A stretch of 64,000 bases of DNA from Gemmatimonadota bacterium (GTDB lineage Bacteria; Latescibacterota; UBA2968; UBA8231): positions 1-64,000 of the forward strand of contig JABJJN010000020.1 of NCBI GenBank assembly GCA_018660835.1. The letters run 5' to 3'. This document shows, piece by piece, positions 9,216 to 16,833 of this stretch. Made by a program: the position numbers and the translations under genes. The notes beneath the pieces are model-generated. The model was not told the DNA's origin. It did not search any database and saw only the letters and a program-made list of their open reading frames with translations. Positions within the stretch are counted from its first letter, which is position 1; every line of letters starts with the position of its first letter.

Positions 9216-11713
9216 GTCGCTTTGGAGCCGCCACGTAACACACGAGTCCTCGGAAGCCGCATTTGCCCCCAGCCTTGCAGCACGACCTCGCGCACACTGA
9301 TCGCGCCGCCCAGAACGCGCAGGTTTAGCTCCATCGTCTTACCTCGGCGCCGCAGGTTCGCCGTCCCCCAGGCGTCACCGGTTGACACGAACCACTGACC
9401 CGGGCGCGCTGCAAGACGCAGACGCTGCTCACTGGCCTGATAGTGGAAACCAGTCCATGCCAGGTGTGCCGCCCAGGCAATCATCGCTCGCGCATAATGG
9501 TGGCCACACTCGGCCTCGTCGAAGGGATTTCGCTTGCGGCCATCGTAGCGGTCACGAATGTCTGACATGTGTCGTAGGCCGGCGCTTTCCTGGCCTTCGT
9601 AGAGCATGCCAATCGCCGCCGTGTATTCGAATCCCGTCATCACCTCTGTGAAATATGGGAATGGATTCTCTGGCCGCACCTTCGGGTAACTCGCCATCAA
9701 CAGGGCAGCCTCGTCCCCAAGGGCATAGGACCGCAGCACATTGAAGTGCCCCTGCAGAGAAGCTTGACCATTGTGCTTGGAGATACTGCGCAGCGTTCGT
9801 TTGACGTTTGCGGGCTTGAGCAGATAACCCAGGTCGCACACATGCGCGAGCAATTGACCGATCAGTTGATCTACGAGACAACCTGCAGCCAGCTGGTAGT
9901 CCGGCTTTTTTACATTCGCTGCACCTGCACCCAGTCGCAGAGCCGGAGCGATGTCATCCTCACTCTTTGGTGGTCGCACCTCGTGTTCGTAGTATTCACC
10001 GTTGAACAGATTCTTATCCATCCAGGCTCGACCAGTTTCATACAATGCTCCACAGCGCTCGGAGAAGTCAGCTTCGCCGACGTGCAAAGCCATTTGCTGT
10101 ACCGCCCGTAAGGCCGCCAGATACCAGGTGCCCATCTGCGGATTCGGCCCGTAGTACTCCACATCCATCGTGTTGTGCTGACAGCCCTCCATGACACCGT
10201 CCTGATCTGCATCCCATCCACCAGGGATCCAGCAGAACTCCAGGGCGCGACGCACATGTGGCCAGAGTCGTCGCAGCCACTCGTCGTCACCGCACAGCTG
10301 CCACTCCCGGTAGACCTTCACGATGCAACCCATCTGCCCGTCCGCAGCCCCTTTGCCGAATTGCTGCGCTCGATCCAACGGCAGATGCACGCGGAAGCTC
10401 ATCAGCCCATCATCAGCCGTGGCATGCTCGAACTCGATCTCGCGCATGCCTCGTGCCAGATCACCGAAGAGAAAAGCCAGACTCTGCTCGTAGTTCCACA
10501 CGTGGGTACATGACCCAAGACAACAACCACTGCGGTCGAGATAGCCCTCAAAGCCATACAGATAACCATCTGGCGTGCGGAAACAGGTCTGTGTGCGCAG
10601 CGTGCTCAGGTTGAACAGAGCCGCCTCCTTCACCACGTCTGGCAGATCACTCGAACAGAAAGCATCGACGAATTCAACGGTGCGACGCTCCAGTTCTTTC
10701 AGCGTTGGCGTGACCTTGCGGATGACATCCCATGCATCACTGAAACGTTGCGTGTATTCGTTGCCGATCAGATCATCGGCGACGTCACACCCGTCTGCCT
10801 CGCCGCAGGGAGTCCAGGTAGGCCGATTCGGAAAGTGCCATGCGAGCAGGAAGGTGATCGATCGCTCTGCGCCGGCCGGTACCGAGGCCGTCGCCGCGAG
10901 GGAAGCAATAGGCATTGTCTCATCGCCAGCCTGTCGATCCTCGAGACGACCATCGCCATGAAAGTCGTCCCAGAAATCAAGGACCGACGTCCCCCAACCG
11001 GCTTGTTTCCAGGCGAGCCTCGATGTCGTGGCTTTCGCCGTCGTCGCCAGAGCGATACTCCCCCACTGCGATGCTGTGTCGTCGACACCCGCGGAGTCCA
11101 TCAGGATTCCCTGCACACTCTTGGTGCTGCGGCGTCGATTTCTGTTCCCAGTACACTCCCCCTCCGATCCATCGTGGCCGACGAAGTTGGGCACGGAGAG
11201 GCAGACCGACGCACGCACGGCAGTGGGTCCCGGATTGCTCAGCACACAGCGCACGACAGCCAGAGGCCAGGATGATGACTCTACATCAGCAGGCACGAAG
11301 GGATTGAACGCTTCCAAGCGGGCTCGCAAGGGCACACTGGGATCCTGCAGATGCACCTGTCCCAGGGGATAGGCTGTGTCGAAACGAGCCTCGCGGAATC
11401 GCGGCCACCCATGATTCGGCGCCACAGAGCCGAAGTCGCCCTGAATCTCTGCTGCGGGCACGGGGCCTTCCAGCAGGCGCGTTACCGCCTCGCCGCCGAT
11501 GGGTTGCGCCCGCAGACAGAGAAAGGGCGCACCGCTGAATCGCGGCCCGGGCACGAAGCCCTTTGCCGGACGATTCATGATTTCCCAGTCCGTCAGATTC
11601 CCACGCCCGCCAAGGGACACAGTGCCTGTACCGATGCCACCCAGAGGTAAAGCGATCCGCTGCAGGTGTTCGCCTGTGTAGGATCGCAGAGAGGGCCAAA
11701 TGATCTTCGCCAT
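9191..11713 (-). CDS. GH116 family beta-glucosidase/glucosylceramidase-like enzyme
   Basis: The 840-residue protein has the two-part architecture of GH116 (bile-acid beta-glucosidase/GBA2-like): an N-terminal beta-sandwich beginning with RIALPLGGIGTGTVSLGGRG and a C-terminal alpha/alpha barrel (DUF608 type) with NHNTMDVEYYGPN-like and GFEYTAAIGMLYEG segments. There is no signal peptide, so it should act on imported glycosides. An upstream in-frame start at 11767 would translate through an intrinsic terminator. The ATG at 11713, with GGAGA eight bases upstream, is therefore preferred. Next to a sulfatase, Gfo/Idh and sugar-acid dehydratases, it fits an intracellular glycan catabolism block. 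Confidence 0.85.
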   Translation of the reverse strand: MAKIIWPSLRSYTGEHLQRIALPLGGIGTGTVSLGGRGNLTDWEIMNRPAKGFVPGPRFSGAPFLCLRAQPIGGEAVTRLLEGPVPAAEIQGDFGSVAPNHGWPRFREARFDTAYPLGQVHLQDPSVPLRARLEAFNPFVPADVESSSWPLAVVRCVLSNPGPTAVRASVCLSVPNFVGHDGSEGECTGNRNRRRSTKSVQGILMDSAGVDDTASQWGSIALATTAKATTSRLAWKQAGWGTSVLDFWDDFHGDGRLEDRQAGDETMPIASLAATASVPAGAERSITFLLAWHFPNRPTWTPCGEADGCDVADDLIGNEYTQRFSDAWDVIRKVTPTLKELERRTVEFVDAFCSSDLPDVVKEAALFNLSTLRTQTCFRTPDGYLYGFEGYLDRSGCCLGSCTHVWNYEQSLAFLFGDLARGMREIEFEHATADDGLMSFRVHLPLDRAQQFGKGAADGQMGCIVKVYREWQLCGDDEWLRRLWPHVRRALEFCWIPGGWDADQDGVMEGCQHNTMDVEYYGPNPQMGTWYLAALRAVQQMALHVGEADFSERCGALYETGRAWMDKNLFNGEYYEHEVRPPKSEDDIAPALRLGAGAANVKKPDYQLAAGCLVDQLIGQLLAHVCDLGYLLKPANVKRTLRSISKHNGQASLQGHFNVLRSYALGDEAALLMASYPKVRPENPFPYFTEVMTGFEYTAAIGMLYEGQESAGLRHMSDIRDRYDGRKRNPFDEAECGHHYARAMIAWAAHLAWTGFHYQASEQRLRLAARPGQWFVSTGDAWGTANLRRRGKTMELNLRVLGGAISVREVVLQGWGQMRLPRTRVLRGGSKATWRIAGED

Positions 11714-11725
11714 GTGATGTTCTCC

Positions 11726-11755
11726 AAAAAAAAAGCCCCGCCGGAGATCCGGGGG
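11726..11755 (-). terminator. Intrinsic terminator abutting the GH116 ribosome-binding site
   Basis: Read on the minus strand, a GC-rich hairpin (CCC-CCGG-ATCT-CCGG-g-GGG, arms at 11755-11749 and 11744-11737) is followed by C and nine Ts. The T-run leads directly into GGAGAACATCACATG, the GH116 ribosome-binding site and start. It ends the small lipoprotein transcript and may attenuate GH116. Confidence 0.7.
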
Positions 11756-11797
11756 ACTGCAAACCATCTTGGTTAATCGGATCGTTTCGTCGACGCC

Positions 11798-12142
11798 CTA
11801 CTTGTTCAGCGCCTCAGCTCGCTTGCCCAACGCATCAGCGCGCTTCTTCAACTCTGCCGCTTCCGCCTTAAGATCCTTCGCCTGCTGATCCATCGACTCC
11901 CACTCCGCCTTGGCCTCATCGGCGTCCGCCTGCAGTTCGTCGTAGATCTCCTTGAGTTGCACAGCCTTGTCAGCGGCTCGGTCTGCCGTCGCCGCCATCT
12001 TGCCCGCCTGATCGGACAGTTGATCTGCCTGCTCAGCCACCTCCTGGGCGACGGGCCCGCTGTCCCCCATGCCAATCAGATCACACGCACCGAGTGCAAG
12101 CAGGGTGGTCAGAAAAAGTGGAAGTCGGCGGGATCGGCTCAT
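11798..12142 (-). CDS. Small coiled-coil lipoprotein
   Basis: The 114-residue protein starts MSRSRRLPLFLTTLLALGAC, with a lipobox LGAC. After the lipid-bearing Cys it is almost entirely Ala/Lys/Glu/Asp heptads, from QEVAEQADQLSDQ to KRADALGKRAEALNK. It is an envelope-anchored coiled coil resembling Lpp-type or YgdI-like spacers only in general character. A longer in-frame start at 12190 would put 16 extra residues before the signal peptide and is less likely. It is followed by an intrinsic terminator before GH116. The function is unknown. Confidence 0.65.
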   Translation of the reverse strand: MSRSRRLPLFLTTLLALGACDLIGMGDSGPVAQEVAEQADQLSDQAGKMAATADRAADKAVQLKEIYDELQADADEAKAEWESMDQQAKDLKAEAAELKKRADALGKRAEALNK

Positions 12143-12269
12143 GGCCAGCATTGTACGCCACCCCGCGCGGAGCGGCAACCCGACCGACACTCCGAAACTT
12201 GCTCAATCGATACCGGACGGACGATACTCCTCCAGGCATGCGGCGACCCACCTGACCGAACGGAATCAA

Positions 12270-13760
12270 ATGAGAATCCTCTATCTGGACCTTGATGCCC
12301 TCAATCCTCGTCATCTTTCCTGCTATGGGTATCATCTCAACACAAGTCCAACGATCGACGCCATCGCCGCAGAGGGTCTTCGTTGCAGCCAGGTCTACAC
12401 CTGCGATGCGCCCTGTTTGCCTTCGCGCACGGCCTTCTACCAGGGCCGCTTCGGAATTCAGACCGGTGTCGTCGGCCATGGCGGCACAGCGGCCGATCCG
12501 AAACTCCAGGGCAGACTCCGTGGCTTTCGCTCGCACCAGGAAGAGGCTTCGTACCCCCGTCAGATGCAGAAAGCCGGTTTACACACGGCGATGATCTCGC
12601 CTTTCGGTCAGCGCCATGCGGCGCACCAATTCTATGCTGGCTTCAATGAGATCCACAATACAGGTCAGGGTGGCATGGAGCCCGTCGAAGTTGTGCAGCC
12701 CGTCGTCGACGGCTGGCTCGATCGAAACGCTGCCGACGACAACTGGTATCTGCACGTCAACTACTGGGACATCCATACGCCCTATCGCACACCCGATGAC
12801 TATGGCAATCCTTTCGCCGGTGAGCCCGTCGCTGAATTCTTCACAGACGAGGTCATCGATCGCCACGTACAGCGCTACGGGCCGCACTCGGCGCAGGATC
12901 TGGGTATGTATTCCGACAACAATGTCGAAAAATTCCCGCGCCTGCCGCTACGCATCACGGATCGAGCTTCGCTCAAGCAATGGATGGATGGCTACGATGT
13001 CGCCGTACGCTACGTCGACGATCAGATCGCCAAAATCGTCGGCAAGCTGAAAGCAGCCGGTGTCTACGATGACACAGCCATCATCATTTCCGCTGACCAC
13101 GGCGAAAACCAGGGAGAACTCGGCATCTACGGCGAACACGGCACCGCCGATGAGGGCACGTGTCACATTCCCATGGTCATCAAGTGGCCAGGGGGCGCGG
13201 TGGGCGAGGTTGACGATCAGTTCCACTACAACCTCGATTGGGCACCCACCTGCATGGACCTGTTGCAGGCGGAACAACCTGTGCCAGATCTATGGGATGG
13301 TGAATCCTATGCCACCACTGTGCGTTCAGGCAGCGGCGCAGGCCGGGAAGAGCTGATCATCAGCCAGTGTTGTCATGTCTGTCAGCGCAGTGTGCGCTTC
13401 GGCAAATGGATGTATATCCGCACCTATTGCGACGGTTTTCATCCATTTGGACCGGAAATGCTCTACGATCTGGAAGCGGATCCCTTCGAGCAGAACAACA
13501 TCGCTGATCAGCATCCGGATGTTGTTCGCGATGGCGCATATCGATTGACGAACTGGCACGATCAGCAGATGCAGAAGATGGCTATCCACTGTAGCGATTC
13601 CGTCGACCCCTTGTGGACGGTCATGCGCGAAGGCGGACCGAATCACGCGATCTTCGAACCGGGGCGCTCACCCCTGCCGAAGTATCTGGATCGACTCGAA
13701 GCGACGGGGCGTTCGGCCGGTGCGCAGGAACTGCGCTTGAAGTATCCGGATCTCGCCTGA
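12270..13760 (+). CDS. Type I sulfatase (formylglycine-dependent), cytosolic form
   Basis: The 496-residue enzyme is of the alkaline-phosphatase superfamily. The start MRILYLDLDALNPRHLSCYG holds the metal-binding Asp residues. Cys49 in C-L-P-S-R is the residue converted to formylglycine. IISADHGENQGELGIYGEHG near residue 275 supplies further metal and substrate ligands. There is no signal peptide, unlike most sulfatases, so the substrate must be imported. The start at 12270 was chosen because homology begins there; the open frame extends upstream to 12069 without features. It is flanked by GH116 and sugar-acid dehydratases, which suggests sulfated glycan use. Confidence 0.88.
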   Translation: MRILYLDLDALNPRHLSCYGYHLNTSPTIDAIAAEGLRCSQVYTCDAPCLPSRTAFYQGRFGIQTGVVGHGGTAADPKLQGRLRGFRSHQEEASYPRQMQKAGLHTAMISPFGQRHAAHQFYAGFNEIHNTGQGGMEPVEVVQPVVDGWLDRNAADDNWYLHVNYWDIHTPYRTPDDYGNPFAGEPVAEFFTDEVIDRHVQRYGPHSAQDLGMYSDNNVEKFPRLPLRITDRASLKQWMDGYDVAVRYVDDQIAKIVGKLKAAGVYDDTAIIISADHGENQGELGIYGEHGTADEGTCHIPMVIKWPGGAVGEVDDQFHYNLDWAPTCMDLLQAEQPVPDLWDGESYATTVRSGSGAGREELIISQCCHVCQRSVRFGKWMYIRTYCDGFHPFGPEMLYDLEADPFEQNNIADQHPDVVRDGAYRLTNWHDQQMQKMAIHCSDSVDPLWTVMREGGPNHAIFEPGRSPLPKYLDRLEATGRSAGAQELRLKYPDLA

Positions 13761-13764
13761 TCGA

Positions 13765-14907
13765 CTACCAGTCGGCGACGCTGCCATCCGTCTCGTAGTA
13801 ATACTCGCCACCCAGCTCTTCCCGATACTGCGTATGCTGCGCTACGGCCGTCTCGTCGATTTCGAAGCCAAGGCCCGGCTTCGAAGGCAGATCAATGTGT
13901 CCATCCACGACTTCCCAGTCTTGCTGTAACAGACCGCCGCCCAGCCCCTGATCGATCTGCTCCTGGGCGAGAAAGTTTGGTATCACTGCATCGACGTGTA
14001 ACGACGCCGAGAATGCAACGGGGCCGATTGCACAGTGTGGCAGGATGTGCATGTAGTACACCTCCGCCATGTTGGCGATCTTTTTCAATTCTGTAATGCC
14101 GCCGGCATGAGACGTATCCGGCTGCAGATACGCCGCCGCTTGTTTCTCGATGACTTCCCGAAAGCCCCAGCGCGTCAACAGACGTTCACCCGTGGCGATG
14201 GGAAAGCTCACCTTGTCTGCCACCTGCTTGAGGGCATCGACATTTTCCTGCGGCACGGGCTCTTCCACGAACATGGGTCGCATCCCCTTCAACTCGTGGC
14301 AAATCTCGACGGCCATGGCCGGTGTCATCTTGCCATGAAAGTCGAAGGCGAGTTCCACATCGGGTCCGACCCACTCGCGCATCAGATAGGCACGTTCCAC
14401 GAACTCGTCGATCATCGACGGTGGTTCATGGGCGCGCCATTTGCCACCAGGTCCCGACTTGAAGGCTGTGTAGCTGCCCTTCGCCATGAGCATGTCCAGG
14501 CGCTCCCGTGCGGATGCCTTGCCTTCATCAGTCAAGGAGCCAATCCCCCAGTGCGCGTAGACACGAATCCGCTCGCGCACGGCCCCACCAAGAAGGGCAT
14601 GGGTCGGCACGCCAAAATGCTTGCCTGAAATGTCCCACAATGCCTGATCGATACCGGACAGCGCCGTCATGAGAATGTTGCCACCACGGAAGAAGGCCGA
14701 GCGATAGACATGCTGCCAGTGATGCTCAATGCGTAGCGGATCTTTGCCGACGAAGTATTCTGCCAGTTCCTCGACCGCCGCCACGACGGAGGCGGGTTTG
14801 CCTTCCAGGGTCGTCTCCCCCCAGCCGACGAGACCATTGTCTGTGGTGATCTTCACGAGCCGCACCCGCGGCAAGGGGAAGAACTGCTCGATCGTGGCGA
14901 TCTTCAT
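13765..14907 (-). CDS. Enolase-superfamily sugar-acid dehydratase, D-galactonate dehydratase-like
   Basis: The 380-residue enzyme closely follows the DgoD pattern. It has an N-terminal capping domain with VGWGETTLEG, LSGIDQALWDISGK, and the barrel motifs FDFHGK (metal Asp and catalytic His region), FVEEPVP, IATGERL, LQPDTSHAGGITE and ILPHCAIGP. These give the Asp-Glu-Glu metal set and His acid/base of the mandelate-racemase branch. The probable reaction is dehydration of a galactonate-type acid to the 2-keto-3-deoxy acid. It ends four bases from the convergent sulfatase gene. The exact aldonate is inferred from overall resemblance only. Confidence 0.82.
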   Translation of the reverse strand: MKIATIEQFFPLPRVRLVKITTDNGLVGWGETTLEGKPASVVAAVEELAEYFVGKDPLRIEHHWQHVYRSAFFRGGNILMTALSGIDQALWDISGKHFGVPTHALLGGAVRERIRVYAHWGIGSLTDEGKASARERLDMLMAKGSYTAFKSGPGGKWRAHEPPSMIDEFVERAYLMREWVGPDVELAFDFHGKMTPAMAVEICHELKGMRPMFVEEPVPQENVDALKQVADKVSFPIATGERLLTRWGFREVIEKQAAAYLQPDTSHAGGITELKKIANMAEVYYMHILPHCAIGPVAFSASLHVDAVIPNFLAQEQIDQGLGGGLLQQDWEVVDGHIDLPSKPGLGFEIDETAVAQHTQYREELGGEYYYETDGSVADW

Positions 14908-14962
14908 CGTCGGCTCCCAGTAGCTCTGTGATTACTTGCACGTGTGCGAGCGATCGCAAACT

Positions 14963-15454
14963 TTAGCGATCGATGTCAGCCGACATGCGCAACTTCAAGT
15001 GCGCCCACCCCTGCGGGGTGACAGCAGTGACGGCACGGGGTAACAGGGTGCCTGGCGGCGCCACCGTCAAGTGCGCTCGATAGGTTTCTACTGTTGGTGG
15101 GGAGGCCAGCGACGCGTCGGGACCAACCTGGTCGAGACGAATCGAAAACCCTGCCACCGTGCCCATCGATGCGACATCGTCCCGTTCCGGCAGTCGCAGC
15201 ACCAGCGCCGTGCTGTCCGCTCCAGCCGGCGTCACACTCAGACGCAGTTCGATTTCACCCGCCCAGACGCAGTCAGCGTCATTCGGACAGCGCGAATCGG
15301 CGACGACTTCATCCCAGCGCAGAGTCAGTGCATTGCCACTCGACCAGGTTAACTCCTGAGGCTGAGCGAGTTGTAACTCAATGGTCTGTGGCTGCGCGAT
15401 AGCGGTCGTAGCGAGAGAGAGCAGCATGGCGCAGAATTTCACGTAAAATCTCAT
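14963..15454 (-). CDS. Secreted protein with C-terminal TAV-W-LK tail
   Basis: The 163-residue exported protein begins with a signal peptide (MRFYVKFCAMLLSLATTAIAQ). The mature part is one beta-rich domain with a conserved-looking DSRCPNDADCVWAGE segment, as in many small periplasmic proteins. Its last 23 residues contain TAVTPQGWAHLKLRM. This matches the tails of the cohesin-like proteins at 23672 and 32315 and the TolB-like product ending at 30479. The ATG at 15454 has GAGG upstream; 15469 is an alternative. The function is unknown. Confidence 0.7.
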   Translation of the reverse strand: MRFYVKFCAMLLSLATTAIAQPQTIELQLAQPQELTWSSGNALTLRWDEVVADSRCPNDADCVWAGEIELRLSVTPAGADSTALVLRLPERDDVASMGTVAGFSIRLDQVGPDASLASPPTVETYRAHLTVAPPGTLLPRAVTAVTPQGWAHLKLRMSADIDR

Positions 15455-15590
15455 TTGAGAAAGCCTCATCTTGTCGTCTCATGCAATGTCGTCTATAGGT
15501 AGTGTGCATAGATGTAACACCGGGGACACGATAAGTGTTCCCAAGAGACCATTCATGCCACCCAGAAATCACTGAAGATCACAGGAAATC

Positions 15591-16826
15591 ATGAAGATCA
15601 CGGACATTCAGGCCGTCAAACTGACAATGCCCGACAGCGTCCCAAGTACATCCGCTGCGGCTTCTTCGGTCACGTCTCCACAGCACGCGGCCGGTCATCC
15701 AGCGACTGCACCGGCAGCCAAGCCGTGGCGTAGCGGCTGGGCTGAGGACGCAGAGGTCGCCAATCCCATGTCGCGTTATCCGCACGTGAAACGCCATCGC
15801 AGCATGTGGCTGCCCAAGGACTGGGGCGCCGTCTGGTGTAAGGTGACCCTCGAGGACGGCACATGGGGCCTCGGCTCAACGGCGCATGGACGACCCGTCG
15901 CGGCTGTCATCGACGATCACCTGGCGCCACAGTTGATCGGCCAGGACATCATGGCGGGCGAGAAGCTGGCAGACATGATGTTCCGCCTGACCAAACCCTA
16001 TGGCACAGTGGGCCTCGCATCGTACGCGATCAGTGCTGTCGACCTTGCCCTCTGGGATGCACGCGGCAAGGTGCTGGATAAACCCGTCTACGAATTGCTC
16101 GGTGGCCCGCAGAAAGAAAGCCTGCCCTGCTACGCCACGGGAAACGATGTCGACTGGTATCTTGAACTCGGCTTCAAGGCGTTCAAGCTCGCCTGTCCCC
16201 ATGGCCCCGCAGATGGACTCGATGGCCTGAAGAAGAACGAAGACTTCGTCGCGCGGGCCCGCGAGCAGATCGGCGACGGATGTGAACTGATGCTCGATTG
16301 TTGGATGGCGTTCGACGTGGAATACACCGTCCGCCTCGCCGAGCGCCTACGGCCTTATGGTCTCAAATGGATGGAGGAGTGCCTGCTGTCGGAGGACTTC
16401 GATGCCAACATCGCCCTGCGACAGCGCCTCCCGTGGCAGGGCCTGGCCACAGGTGAGCACTGGTATACCCACTTGCCCTTCCAGTGGGCCTGCGCCCATC
16501 GCGTCGTCGACATCCTGCAACCCGATCTCACCTGGGTTGGCGGTCTGAGCACCTGTGTGAAAATTGCTGCCGCCGCCGACGCGGCGGGCATCACCGTCTT
16601 GCCTCACGGTGGTGGTGGCACCGCCTTTGGCCAGCACTTCACCATGGCCATGGGCTGCGCTGACCTGGCCGAATATTTTATCGGCTCCCCGCCGGGCGTG
16701 CCCCTCGAGCAGCTACGAGGAATCCCTGGTGTACCCATCGCCAAAGATGGCGTGGTCATTCCCAGCAACGCGCCGGGTTTCGGCATGGAGATCAGCGAAG
16801 ACTGGCTGACACCGTTCTTCGGCTAG
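15591..16826 (+). CDS. Enolase-superfamily dehydratase, L-rhamnonate dehydratase-like
   Basis: The 411-residue enzyme resembles RhmD. Shared features are ANPMSRYPHVKRHR near residue 57, ISAVDLALWDARGKVLDKPVYELLGG, LMLDCWMAFDV (metal Asp), LKWMEECL (Glu), LATGEHWYT (Glu and His), DILQPDLTWVGGL and VLPHGGGG (His). It should dehydrate rhamnonate or a related 6-deoxy acid. Residues 15-45 carry an Ala/Pro/Thr-rich insertion not usual in RhmD. The start has AGGA five bases upstream. Together with the DgoD-like gene it gives two parallel sugar-acid entry routes. Confidence 0.82.
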   Translation: MKITDIQAVKLTMPDSVPSTSAAASSVTSPQHAAGHPATAPAAKPWRSGWAEDAEVANPMSRYPHVKRHRSMWLPKDWGAVWCKVTLEDGTWGLGSTAHGRPVAAVIDDHLAPQLIGQDIMAGEKLADMMFRLTKPYGTVGLASYAISAVDLALWDARGKVLDKPVYELLGGPQKESLPCYATGNDVDWYLELGFKAFKLACPHGPADGLDGLKKNEDFVARAREQIGDGCELMLDCWMAFDVEYTVRLAERLRPYGLKWMEECLLSEDFDANIALRQRLPWQGLATGEHWYTHLPFQWACAHRVVDILQPDLTWVGGLSTCVKIAAAADAAGITVLPHGGGGTAFGQHFTMAMGCADLAEYFIGSPPGVPLEQLRGIPGVPIAKDGVVIPSNAPGFGMEISEDWLTPFFG

Positions 16827-16833
16827 TGTCTCC

